Source: Euplotes aediculatus
Lineage: Eukaryota > Ciliophora > Spirotrichea > Euplotida > Euplotidae
Direction: 5' to 3'
DNA length: 22,072 bases
NCBI GenBank assembly: GCA_030463445.1
Contig: JAQGFW010017731.1
Coordinates: forward strand, 1-22,072
Position numbers and translations under genes: made by a program. How positions within the stretch are numbered: position 1 is the first letter of the stretch; every line of letters begins with the position of its first letter. Under the pieces are notes generated by a model, which saw nothing but the letters and a program-made list of their open reading frames with translations, did no database searches and was not told where the DNA came from. This document shows positions 8,255-15,003 of the stretch, one piece after another.

Positions 8255-8285
8255 CAAATATCCGACTTTATGCTGGAAGTAACAA
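8255..8285 (-). promoter_or_regulatory. Candidate parA promoter
   Basis: On the minus strand a TTG (8285-8283) is followed by 20 nt and then GATATTTG (8262-8255), a 7/8 match to the Bacteroidota -33 TTG / -7 TAnnTTTG pattern with correct spacing. The ATG of parA lies 28 bp downstream. The tandem repeats at 8289-8332 end immediately upstream of the -33 element. Confidence 0.45.
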
Positions 8286-8288
8286 GAA

Positions 8289-8332
8289 AATGTTTCACGG
8301 AATTTCCACGAATGTTTCACGGAATCTGTGGA
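8289..8332. promoter_or_regulatory. 22-bp tandem repeat with two parS-like half-sites upstream of parA
   Basis: Two adjacent 22-bp units (8289-8310 and 8311-8332) share the same first 15 bases. Each contains TGTTTCACGGAAT, at 8291-8303 and 8313-8325. The first nine bases, TGTTTCACG, are identical to the left half of the canonical parS TGTTTCACGTGAAACA; the right half is absent. The 22-bp period is close to two helical turns, so two proteins would bind on the same face. The position upstream of parA suggests ParB binding or autoregulation, which is inference. Confidence 0.5.
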
Positions 8333-8335
8333 TAA
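8327..8335 (-). promoter_or_regulatory. DnaA-box match
   Basis: The minus strand reads TTATCCACA, a perfect match to the strong DnaA box consensus, overlapping the end of the parS-like repeat. A single box is not an origin, and chance occurrence over 22 kb is possible, but its place beside the partition operator is suggestive. Confidence 0.35.
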
Positions 8336-8472
8336 AGTATGGAGAAGTGTTAATTGGCTGAAAATGAGATGTTTGCTGGTTTTAGTAGATTTTAATTGTA
8401 GGATTAAAGATTTTTTGCGGGTAGATTTTTACAAAAACTTAATGTAAAAGCTATAAATAGATAAAGATTTAT

Positions 8473-8494
8473 GCACGGGTTCGGAAACCCGTGC
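8473..8494. repeat. Palindromic hairpin with GGGTT/AACCC core
   Basis: GCACGGGTT (8473-8481) pairs perfectly with AACCCGTGC (8486-8494) around a 4-nt loop. It lies 11 bp after the stop of the gene at 8505-9221 and could end its transcription, although no strong T-run follows. Its core resembles that of the 33-bp palindromes at 15601, 16077 and 20541, but its outer arms differ, so it may belong to a related repeat family. Confidence 0.6.
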
Positions 8495-8504
8495 TACTGA
8501 TATA

Positions 8505-9221
8505 TCAATTTCCTTTACCTCTTCGGTATAATTCATCACGCGTGACGGTCTCTTTGGGTTGCTGTTTGGTGGCGGCTTTCCAAGAATCGTCTTTTTTCAA
8601 ATCTCCATTTTTGGCTGAGCGTATGAAGTTTATCCACGAAAACGGATTAAGTAGTGGATTGGTCGTAACCATACCTCGATTTTGCAAAGCGTTATTCTGC
8701 TGATTCATTGCGTACCTAAAATTGGCATCGGCACTCATGCCATGGAACGCCGCCATGATGGCCACATTTTCTTTGCTAAAAGTTTGTTCCAAAATCCTAC
8801 GTTCTTTTTCGTCAGGCAGTTGCATATCTACGAGGGCCTGTTTGAACTCTTCTTCGGTACTAAAAGGATAAACTTTAACTTCTTTTAACATTTTAGCATC
8901 TTCTCGCATCTCAACAATTACTGAATAATCTAATTCTGTCTTACGAGGAATGATATGATATTGTTTTTTGAAGCCAATGTAACTAAATACCAATGTATCG
9001 CCCGGAAAAACATTGATGATAAAATACCCTCGTGCGTTTGAGAGGGTTCCTCTACCTGCTTGCGGAATTGTGACATAAGCACCCGGAAGCGGCTCTTTGG
9101 TTTTGGCATCGAGTACAACACCCGAAAACGTGATGTATTTGATTTCACCTTGTGCAAAAAGCGAATCAGTTTGACTTAAAATCGCTATAAATAGTAGTAA
9201 TATTTTTAAAAATGCCTTCAT
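8505..9221 (-). CDS. CarboxypepD-reg-like domain secreted protein
   Basis: A 238-residue exported protein with a signal peptide (MKAFLKILLLFIAILSQTDSL, cut near FAQ). Residues about 30-110 form a carboxypeptidase-regulatory-like beta-sandwich: FSGVVLDAKTKEPLPGAYV, then GTLSNARGYFIINV and GDTLVFSYIGF. This is the plug-like domain common at the N-terminus of Bacteroidota surface proteins and TonB-dependent receptors. The C-terminal half is charged, helical and rich in N and Q, with no recognised domain; no receptor barrel follows. The gene ends the DUF2007-cdsA operon, 8 bp after cdsA. A role in the cell envelope is likely; the exact function is unknown. Confidence 0.85.
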   Translation of the reverse strand: MKAFLKILLLFIAILSQTDSLFAQGEIKYITFSGVVLDAKTKEPLPGAYVTIPQAGRGTLSNARGYFIINVFPGDTLVFSYIGFKKQYHIIPRKTELDYSVIVEMREDAKMLKEVKVYPFSTEEEFKQALVDMQLPDEKERRILEQTFSKENVAIMAAFHGMSADANFRYAMNQQNNALQNRGMVTTNPLLNPFSWINFIRSAKNGDLKKDDSWKAATKQQPKETVTRDELYRRGKGN

Positions 9222-9229
9222 TTCTTACT

Positions 9230-10063
9230 CTACGAGAAAATTTTTAGAAAGGTAATAATAAACGGAATCGAAAGCAACAACCCATCGAATCTATCCATAA
9301 AACCACCGTGTCCAGGTATCATCGAACCCGAATCTTTGATGGCAATGCTTCTTTTAAACAATGACTCGACCAAATCGCCGAGTGTGCCTGTCGTGAAAAT
9401 AATGGTTGCGACCCCGTACCATTGCCAAGCTAACAAATCGTTGAAATACTTTGTTAAGATAAACGCCACAATGATTGAGGTTATTGCCCCGCCAAAAAAG
9501 CCTTCCCATGTTTTCTTAGGCGAGACTCGCTCAAAAAGTTTGCGACGCCCCAAGAATCTTCCGGCAAAATACGCTCCGGTGTCATTTGCCCAAAGTAGCA
9601 GTAAACAACCCATGATTAACTGCGGCTTGTAGCCCGAATCTTGCAAGACCAATTCGTTTATCAAGGCAAATGGCATGGCAACGTAGATGATTCCGAGAAA
9701 TGTATAACCGAGATTGAGAAAAGGTTTTTTGTCGTTTTTCTTGTACAATTTTATGAAGAATGTAGCCGTCAGCAGTGGAATAATTACGTAGTAATATTTG
9801 AACGATAAAATATTGGCTTCGATAAGGAATGTAAGTACAAATATCAAGATTCCGCAGAATGTCCCATAAAATGCCAATGGAAGGTTTTCGTCGAGTTTGA
9901 GCAGCTTGTAAAATTCTCGTTGGGTCAATAACGTTATCAGCAAAAACAATACGCCATAGCTCCATTGATTATAAAAAATCGCAAAAACCATCAGCGGGAT
10001 GGCCACAACAGCAGCAATAATTCTTTGGGTAAGATTAGATAGATTCGTCAGCTTCGATGTCAT
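9230..10063 (-). CDS. cdsA: Phosphatidate cytidylyltransferase
   Basis: CdsA joins phosphatidic acid and CTP to give CDP-diacylglycerol, the precursor of membrane phospholipids. It is a 277-residue, strongly hydrophobic inner-membrane protein with about seven or eight membrane segments. Key motifs are ANDTGAYFAGR (158-168), SPKKTWEGFFGG (180-191), GTLGDLVESLFKR (225-237) and the signature PGHGGFMDRFDG (249-260) with its metal-binding aspartates. ATG start. The first 29 bp overlap the end of the DUF2007 gene, and the CarboxypepD-reg-like gene follows after 8 bp, so the three are probably translated from one mRNA. Confidence 0.95.
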   Translation of the reverse strand: MTSKLTNLSNLTQRIIAAVVAIPLMVFAIFYNQWSYGVLFLLITLLTQREFYKLLKLDENLPLAFYGTFCGILIFVLTFLIEANILSFKYYYVIIPLLTATFFIKLYKKNDKKPFLNLGYTFLGIIYVAMPFALINELVLQDSGYKPQLIMGCLLLLWANDTGAYFAGRFLGRRKLFERVSPKKTWEGFFGGAITSIIVAFILTKYFNDLLAWQWYGVATIIFTTGTLGDLVESLFKRSIAIKDSGSMIPGHGGFMDRFDGLLLSIPFIITFLKIFS

Positions 10064-10268
10064 CGGTGTTAGGTCTGTTGAATAATTCTATGATAACTTT
10101 GGCAAGTGCTGCGTGTTCTTCCTGAACCAGCACTTCGTGATAGCCAAAGAGGTAGTTTCGGTCTTGTTTGTTCAAAACTACGGAATTTATTTCATTTGAT
10201 AAAAGTTCGTTTTTTATCAGTTCGGCTTGAATGGCGTTTCTCGATTCAAATACTTTTGTCCAGTTCAT
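10035..10268 (-). CDS. DUF2007 domain-containing protein
   Basis: A 77-residue soluble protein starting MNWTKVFESRNAIQAELIKN and containing the family pattern 'V......A....ALLE..GI...V.N' (LLSNEINSVVLN, then YHEVLVQEEHAALAKVII). DUF2007 proteins are small, ferredoxin-like folds annotated as putative signal-transducing proteins and have no established role. Here the gene is translationally coupled to cdsA by a 29-bp overlap, which suggests a link to membrane lipid synthesis; that link is inference. The decayed palindrome at 10279-10336 lies between its start and the next gene upstream. Confidence 0.85.
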   Translation of the reverse strand: MNWTKVFESRNAIQAELIKNELLSNEINSVVLNKQDRNYLFGYHEVLVQEEHAALAKVIIELFNRPNTDDIEADESI

Positions 10269-10278
10269 AAGAAATTAT

Positions 10279-10336
10279 AAACCCTTTCAGCGACTTGCAG
10301 TCTGGCGATATAAACACTGATAGGGCTGGGGTTTAG
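10279..10336. repeat. Decayed or rearranged member of the palindrome family
   Basis: CCCTTTCAG (10282-10290) and CTGATAGGG (10317-10325) are inverted copies with one mismatch, and AAACCC and GGGTTT lie at the outer edges. On the minus strand AGCCCTATCAGTGTT matches one arm of the 33-bp repeats at 13 of 15 positions and GTCGCTGAAAGGGTT matches the other at 12 of 15. They lie in reversed order, separated by about 18 nt. It fills most of the gap between the DUF1080 and DUF2007 genes and may also serve as a terminator for the former. Confidence 0.45.
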
Positions 10337-10338
10337 GT

Positions 10339-11025
10339 TTATTCGGTCAATTTAGTAATAGGCGTTAGCACTACTTTTCTGAATTCTACCTCAGAACCCT
10401 CGGCTTGGAGTGCAATCTGCCCTTTGCGGGCTGTACAATTAAATCCATGATTGACCATATCGCCATTTACCCAAACTTTTATTTCATCATTTAGGCATTC
10501 AACAATCATGGTATTCCATGCCCCGACGGCGTTTTCAGAATTATCCGTCAGATTCTTCACTCGGCGTTCTTTGCCCTCGGTGATTCCCCAATCTTTTTTA
10601 GGGCCACGACGTTTTTCCATTTCGGGTACTTCGATGTCTTCTACAATACACCAAAAATCACCAGCGTTTTGGTGCATCATTTGGGCTTCGATAGATTTCG
10701 GGAACATCTTGTAGAGAGAGCGAGGGGTAGAGGCGTGAACCAGTAATCCGCAATTGCCGGGTACTCCCGCAAACCGATATTGGATTTCGACACGGTAATT
10801 CTGAAAAACCGAATCTGTAATCAAATGGCCTTCGGGCTTGCCCATACTCACCAGCAGACCATTGCGGATAATAAATGGACTTTTGAGATTGGGTTCTTTA
10901 TCCATATCGGGGACATCCACGTGCCAGCCTGTGAGGTCTCGCCCGTTGAAAAGACTGATTTCTTGCGAAATCGCACCGAACGAAAGTAAGCAGCAGGTAA
11001 ATATCAAGAATGATACTCGTTTCAT
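10339..11025 (-). CDS. DUF1080 (3-keto-disaccharide hydrolase-like) secreted protein
   Basis: A 228-residue protein with a signal peptide (MKRVSFLIFTCCLLSFGAIS). The DUF1080 fold, a concanavalin-like beta-sandwich, is recognised by ISLFNGRDLTGWHVD at the start, FQNYRVEIQYRFAGVPGNCGLLVHA in the middle, and AWNTMIVECLNDEIKVWVNGDMV followed by GQIALQAEGSEVEFRKV at the end. Family members hydrolyse 3-keto-glycosides or are only annotated by this domain. Export suggests action on carbohydrate in the periplasm or outside the cell. It is a single gene flanked by a terminator on each side, with no sugar oxidoreductase nearby, so its substrate cannot be inferred. Confidence 0.88.
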   Translation of the reverse strand: MKRVSFLIFTCCLLSFGAISQEISLFNGRDLTGWHVDVPDMDKEPNLKSPFIIRNGLLVSMGKPEGHLITDSVFQNYRVEIQYRFAGVPGNCGLLVHASTPRSLYKMFPKSIEAQMMHQNAGDFWCIVEDIEVPEMEKRRGPKKDWGITEGKERRVKNLTDNSENAVGAWNTMIVECLNDEIKVWVNGDMVNHGFNCTARKGQIALQAEGSEVEFRKVVLTPITKLTE

Positions 11026-11065
11026 ACGTAGGGTTGTTTATTCAAAAAACAAAAATATACAAAAA

Positions 11066-11099
11066 AAGCGTATTACGCTGATTTGGACGTAATACGCTT
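11066..11099 (-). terminator. Rho-independent terminator of the IscA-like gene
   Basis: A perfect 12-bp inverted repeat, AAGCGTATTACG (11066-11077) and CGTAATACGCTT (11088-11099), with a 10-nt loop. The run of A at 11061-11067 becomes a T-run on the minus strand, as needed to end transcription of the gene at 11130-11456. Confidence 0.9.
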
Positions 11100-11129
11100 C
11101 GGGGAACGATTTGAAAAATAGTTCTACAA

Positions 11130-11456
11130 TTATACTGAAAAACTTTCGCCGCATCCGCAAGTGCGGGTAGCGTTGGGGTTTTTGAACTGAAAACCTTTGC
11201 CATTTAGCCCATCAGAAAAATCAAGTTCGGTACCAATCAAATACAACAAACTTTTTTTATCAACGAATATTTTGATTCCCTTGTCTTCAAAAGTATGGTC
11301 GGTTGGTTTTTGTTCGGCATCAAACTGTAAATCATACATCAAGCCCGAGCAACCGCCACCTTCAACTGCCACTCTAATTCCGTGGTTGTCGGTTTTACCT
11401 TCTTTTTCTTTGAGTTCTACTATTTTATTTTTTGCGATTTCTGTTACAGTTACCAT
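11130..11456 (-). CDS. HesB/IscA-family iron-sulfur cluster assembly protein
   Basis: A 108-residue A-type Fe-S carrier that receives clusters from the assembly scaffold and passes them to target proteins. The three conserved cysteines are present: C36 in GGGCSGLMYDL, and C100 and C102 in the C-terminal CGCGESFSV. It opens with the usual VTEIAKNKIVEL. ATG start. Whether it corresponds to IscA, ErpA or SufA cannot be told from sequence alone. It stands apart from any suf or isc cluster in the window and is ended by its own terminator. Confidence 0.93.
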   Translation of the reverse strand: MVTVTEIAKNKIVELKEKEGKTDNHGIRVAVEGGGCSGLMYDLQFDAEQKPTDHTFEDKGIKIFVDKKSLLYLIGTELDFSDGLNGKGFQFKNPNATRTCGCGESFSV

Positions 11457-11533
11457 TTTTCAATTGAATAAAATTTTGTACCTTAGCATTAACAACATCA
11501 ATATAACTTCAAAAGTTTCGGTGATATAGATTG

Positions 11534-11890
11534 TTATTTGGCAATTTTCTTGTAAATATAATGAAACAAAATCCCGATTACAACTCCAATTGCATCGGCC
11601 ACTGCATCCCAAACATCGCCCGAACGATGAAATGAAGTAGGAAGCATCGCTTGCCAAAGCTCAATAAAAATCCCGAAGCTAATACCCCAAAGTAAGATTT
11701 TCCAAGTATTTTTATCAACAAAAAGCCACAAAAACGAAAAAATAGCAAATACTACAAAATGGGCGGTTTTATCGTTGCCTTCTGGTAGATGTTCACTTGG
11801 TAATGAGCAAAGCACAAAAACGGTAAGTGTCCAGAGAATCGCTACGTATTTATTGTGCAATAAGCTGTTGATTAATGCTTTCAATTTCAT
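11534..11890 (-). CDS. VanZ-like family membrane protein
   Basis: A 118-residue membrane protein with about four hydrophobic segments (roughly 14-30, 43-58, 63-80, 98-113). VanZ-family marks are NDKTAHFVVFAIFSFLW (39-55), with the conserved Lys and His, and ELWQAMLP followed by RSGDVWDAVADAIG (89-102). The name comes from an accessory teicoplanin-resistance gene, but most family members are uncharacterised and no resistance function should be assumed. The ATG at 11890 lies inside the end of the decarboxylase gene (41-bp overlap), suggesting a shared transcript. Confidence 0.88.
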   Translation of the reverse strand: MKLKALINSLLHNKYVAILWTLTVFVLCSLPSEHLPEGNDKTAHFVVFAIFSFLWLFVDKNTWKILLWGISFGIFIELWQAMLPTSFHRSGDVWDAVADAIGVVIGILFHYIYKKIAK

Positions 11891-13265
11891 CCAAGAGTTC
11901 TTTTAAATCATCGGTGGTCGTTAATGGATTCATCAACGAAACACGAAGATAGGTTTTTTCTCTGATGCTTGTTTGCACGATATAAAAATTACCTTTTTCG
12001 AGAAGCCTTTTCCTGATTTTGGCTGTTGTATCGTTTTGGGCGGATTTGATAGTAAAACATACGATATTGCTTTGTGGCTCAACTGCCAATTCCAAATTTT
12101 CATTGTCTTTTATCATTTGAGCAAACGCTCTACCCAAATCGTATAAATAATCTACGTTTTCGGCAAAAATACCTTCTCCGTAGGTTTTCAGAATTGCATA
12201 GATTTTGACCGACATCATATATTTGGTACACTCAAATGTACGTTTACCCGAATTGAACCAATCTTGCGAGGTCTGATTTGTCCAAAGGTACTGAGCTTTT
12301 TGGTGGAATGTCTGATACGCATCTTCACCATTCCGAAATATCAAAGCGGTAGCCAAAGCAGGAGTCATCAGCATCTTGTGCCAGTCAATTACTACTGAAT
12401 CTGCTTGCTGGATTCCACTTGTTAAATATTTGTATTTTTCGGAGAATATGACCGCTCCGCCGTGGGCTCCATCTACATGAAACCAAATGTTTTTTGCTTT
12501 TGCAAATTGAGAAATTGCACTCAAATCATCGTATGAGCCAGTTGAAGTAGAACATGAAGACCCCACAATGGCAATAACTCTAAAACCTTTGCTTATGGCA
12601 TCATGATAGTATTTTTCTAATAAATCGGTACGGATTTGAAAATGCTCATTTACGGGTACTTTTATGATGCCATCGCTGCCGATACCCATGATTCGGGCGG
12701 CACGGTCAATACAATAATGAGCCTCTTCAGAAACCATAACCGCCAGTTTTTCGGCGTTGCCACTTTCCCAAACATCAGTTAGTTTAGCTCTTGCGGCGAG
12801 TAGAGCCGTGAGATTGGCTAATGTTCCGCCAGAGGTCAAAAGCCCGTTTGAGTTTTTATCGAATCCGATACGTTTTGCCATCAAATCGGTTACGATTTTT
12901 TCGAGCGGATTCGAGACCAATCCCATTTCGTAAACTGCCATTCCGTTGTTGAGTAGAGCGGTTAGCATACTTGCCGTAGCTACGATAGGAGCCACCACAC
13001 CCACTTGATGCCCCATGTATTTTGGGTGATGGAGGTGGGTACTTTTTTGGATAATCGTCTTGAACAAATTATTTGGATTTGGGTCAATACCTGCCTCGAA
13101 ATCAGCTTGCCAAAATGCCAAACTATCTTCAGGAGATTGAAAAGGGATGACCGTTTCATCGGTTTGATTTTGTGCCGATTCGAGATAGTCGGCTAAAATA
13201 TCAACCAATTCGTGGGCATTTTCTCGAAAAGATTTAGGCGAATAAGCGGCTTTTAGGTTTGTCAT
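11850..13265 (-). CDS. Pyridoxal-phosphate-dependent decarboxylase (group II)
   Basis: Amino-acid decarboxylase of the group II family (aromatic amino acid, glutamate and 2,4-diaminobutyrate decarboxylases), 471 residues. PLP-binding residues are visible: GGTLANLTAL (146-156) for the phosphate, VDGAHG (264-269) with the aspartate that pairs with the ring nitrogen, and DWHKMLMTP with the Schiff-base lysine K297. The substrate-side motif HHPKYMGHQ is near residue 79. The overall pattern is closest to the diaminobutyrate or broad-specificity decarboxylase branch, but the substrate cannot be fixed by reading. I chose the ATG at 13265; a TTG at 13286 would add seven atypical residues. A LysR gene diverges upstream and probably controls it. 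Confidence 0.9.
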   Translation of the reverse strand: MTNLKAAYSPKSFRENAHELVDILADYLESAQNQTDETVIPFQSPEDSLAFWQADFEAGIDPNPNNLFKTIIQKSTHLHHPKYMGHQVGVVAPIVATASMLTALLNNGMAVYEMGLVSNPLEKIVTDLMAKRIGFDKNSNGLLTSGGTLANLTALLAARAKLTDVWESGNAEKLAVMVSEEAHYCIDRAARIMGIGSDGIIKVPVNEHFQIRTDLLEKYYHDAISKGFRVIAIVGSSCSTSTGSYDDLSAISQFAKAKNIWFHVDGAHGGAVIFSEKYKYLTSGIQQADSVVIDWHKMLMTPALATALIFRNGEDAYQTFHQKAQYLWTNQTSQDWFNSGKRTFECTKYMMSVKIYAILKTYGEGIFAENVDYLYDLGRAFAQMIKDNENLELAVEPQSNIVCFTIKSAQNDTTAKIRKRLLEKGNFYIVQTSIREKTYLRVSLMNPLTTTDDLKELLDEIESINQQLIAQ

Positions 13266-13326
13266 TGTCGAATGTTTACGATGCAAAACAAAAGTCTTTT
13301 ACTGATAATAAAAAATGTTTAATTTT

Positions 13327-13349
13327 GATTGAATGATAGAATAGATTGA
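13327..13349. promoter_or_regulatory. Direct repeat in decarboxylase/LysR intergenic region
   Basis: GATTGA occurs at 13327-13332 and again at 13344-13349, a 17-bp period, within the 88-bp gap between divergent genes. LysR regulators commonly bind such gaps to control both genes. The repeat is short and A/T-rich, so this is a weak candidate binding site. Confidence 0.2.
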
Positions 13350-13353
13350 TTAA

Positions 13354-14217
13354 ATGGATATTCAACAACTCAAAAACTTCTTGGTTCTGTGCGAGACCCT
13401 TAATTTCAGAAAGGCGTCGGAACAGATAAACATTGTGCAACCAGCACTGAGCCGACAGATTCAGTTGCTCGAAGAGGAGGTTGGGGCATTACTTTTTAGC
13501 CGTGATAAAAGAAATGTTAGCCTAACCGAGGCAGGGCATTTTTTCAGAAACGAAACCAATAGGATTTTGCATGAATTAGAAAAGGCAATCAACAAAACGG
13601 CTCAGCTACACCGTGGCGAAGCGGGCGAAATCTGGATTGGACACGCCAGCTCGGCAATGCAGACGGTTTTGCCACAATTCATTCTGAAAATCAAAGGAAT
13701 TTATCCGAATATTAAAACGGGTTTGCTCGAAATCTCGAATTTGGAGCAAATAGAAATGCTGCTCACTCGTGAGACCGACATTGGGATTGGTCCAAATCTT
13801 TTGTTGCCTAATACGATAAATTACAGGGTTTTGTACCAAGAAAACTTTGCGGTATTACTACCCCAAAATCATCCGATTTCTGCTGATAATTTCACGGATT
13901 TATCGGTCTTTGCCAACGAAAAATTCATTCTTCCGCCGCTTTCGGTGGGGTCGGGATATGTCGAAACTATCTATCAGATTTGCCAACAGTACGGTTTTCG
14001 TCCCGATGTCGCTTACGAATCGGCCCATTCGTCGGGTGTTCAGCGTTTGGTTGAGGCAGGTTTAGGAATTTCGATTGAACCGATTTCGTCGGTTCGTGGG
14101 CATAATATGGATATAAAATTGATTGAGTTGACGGAGATTCCGCAAAAAGCCGAGATGATGCTGCTTTGGTTACGAGAGCGAGAATCCGAATTAAAGCGTT
14201 TTATGGATTTGATTTAA
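13354..14217 (+). CDS. LysR-family transcriptional regulator
   Basis: A 287-residue LysR-type regulator. The N-terminal winged helix-turn-helix is clear: MDIQQLKNFLVLCETLNFRK, then QPALSRQIQLLEEEVGALLF and LTEAGHFF (residues about 1-60). The effector-binding domain occupies about 90-285 and begins EIWIGHASSAMQTVLPQF. ATG start. It is transcribed away from the decarboxylase gene with 88 bp between starts, the classic arrangement in which a LysR protein activates its neighbour and represses itself. The co-inducer is unknown; the decarboxylase substrate is one guess. Confidence 0.93.
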   Translation: MDIQQLKNFLVLCETLNFRKASEQINIVQPALSRQIQLLEEEVGALLFSRDKRNVSLTEAGHFFRNETNRILHELEKAINKTAQLHRGEAGEIWIGHASSAMQTVLPQFILKIKGIYPNIKTGLLEISNLEQIEMLLTRETDIGIGPNLLLPNTINYRVLYQENFAVLLPQNHPISADNFTDLSVFANEKFILPPLSVGSGYVETIYQICQQYGFRPDVAYESAHSSGVQRLVEAGLGISIEPISSVRGHNMDIKLIELTEIPQKAEMMLLWLRERESELKRFMDLI

Positions 14218-14252
14218 TCAAAAATGGGTTTTCTAAAAGTTAAGACAAATTT

Positions 14253-14291
14253 GGCACATCTAAGAAGTATTTTACTCAGATTAGACGTGCC
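14253..14291. terminator. Probable bidirectional hairpin between convergent genes
   Basis: GGCACATCTAA (14253-14263) and TTAGACGTGCC (14281-14291) form an 11-bp stem with one mismatch and a 17-nt loop. It lies between the LysR gene (+) and the hypothetical gene at 14300-14809 (-), which converge here. The large loop and lack of a strong T-run make termination probable rather than certain. Confidence 0.5.
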
Positions 14292-14299
14292 GAATGAGA

Positions 14300-14809
14300 T
14301 TATTTATAACTACTGGTTGTTACAGAACCATTGAGGTTAAAGGTTTTGCCGACTACTTTTCCTCTTTGATTTTTGCACCCAAATTCCGCTGAAAACTCAA
14401 ACGCAATTAGTTTTTTTTCTTGATTGATACCTTTCAATTGCATCGAAGCCCGAATCGGAACATAAGGGTTGCAGCGAGCTTCGTCACCAGCATAAAACAA
14501 AATATAAAATGGAATATCGCTCAATTTTTTTGCATTGGCGATGTCTTCTTCGGTCAGAACTTCTATTGGAAAAGGTCCATTTTTGATTTCGTTTAAGTAA
14601 TTAATCGTAAATTCGACTTGGTCTTTAGTATCGGCGGCTTCGTAAGTTAATATCGCTGCATTGTCTTTTTCAGCTCCTTTGGTTTGTTTTGCAGAATAGC
14701 TAAAATTATTTAAGACGGCTTTGAGCTCGCCTTTTACGGGTGTATTTTTGGATGTTTGTGAGAATACAGATTGGGTAAAAATACAAAATAGAAGTACAAA
14801 TTTTTTCAT
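14300..14809 (-). CDS. Secreted hypothetical protein
   Basis: A 169-residue protein with a standard signal peptide (MKKFVLLFCIFTQSVFSQ, cut near residue 18). The mature part contains alternating beta-like stretches (LKAVLNNFSYSA, DQVEFTINYLNEI, KKLIAFEFSAEFGCK). Two cysteines, in ARCNPY and FGCKNQ, could form a disulphide after export. I recognise no family. It is a single gene between a convergent LysR gene and a divergent cytochrome gene, so its neighbours give no clear hint of function. Confidence 0.75.
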   Translation of the reverse strand: MKKFVLLFCIFTQSVFSQTSKNTPVKGELKAVLNNFSYSAKQTKGAEKDNAAILTYEAADTKDQVEFTINYLNEIKNGPFPIEVLTEEDIANAKKLSDIPFYILFYAGDEARCNPYVPIRASMQLKGINQEKKLIAFEFSAEFGCKNQRGKVVGKTFNLNGSVTTSSYK

Positions 14810-14890
14810 GTTTTTGGATACGATTATTATTTTGCAAAATAAACGTATTCAGTGCAAAAATCGTACTCATGTTAACAAACTCTTTAAAAA

Positions 14891-14920
14891 AAATAGTAGT
14901 AACTGTCGCTACTACTATTT
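14891..14920. repeat. Inverted repeat in a divergent intergenic region
   Basis: AAATAGTAGT (14891-14900) and ACTACTATTT (14911-14920) form a perfect 10-bp stem, extended by one A-T pair, around a 10-nt centre. It lies between two divergent genes, where a terminator is not expected. It could be an operator for the dihaem cytochrome or the hypothetical gene, or an antisense terminator, since an A-run flanks its left side. Confidence 0.45.
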
Positions 14921-15003
14921 AATTCTTGTATTTTTATTTCTAAAACGCCGTACCATTATTTGGATTATCGTCTAACGAAAATAACATCAATCAAACTTTT
15001 TAA

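Larger units (their letters stand above)
8227..8504. other. Intergenic region upstream of parA
   Basis: A 278-bp gap between parA and the CarboxypepD-reg-like gene, one of the longest non-coding stretches in the window. It contains, in order, the candidate parA promoter, the half-parS tandem repeat, a DnaA-box match, about 130 bp of A/T-rich sequence in which I see nothing specific, and the palindrome at 8473-8494. Confidence 0.7.

Noticed and set aside
8289-8332. Calling the repeats complete parS sites
   Set aside because: Only the left nine bases match; overall agreement with the 16-base palindrome is about 10 of 16, so they are half-sites at best.
8227-8504. Replication origin upstream of parA
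   Set aside because: Only one perfect DnaA box and one near-match (TTATGCACG at 8469-8477, overlapping the palindrome) are present, with no cluster, no obvious unwinding repeats and no dnaA or dnaN gene in the window.
11534-11890. Antibiotic resistance from the VanZ-like gene
   Set aside because: VanZ-family membrane proteins are widespread and no other van genes are present, so resistance is not supported.
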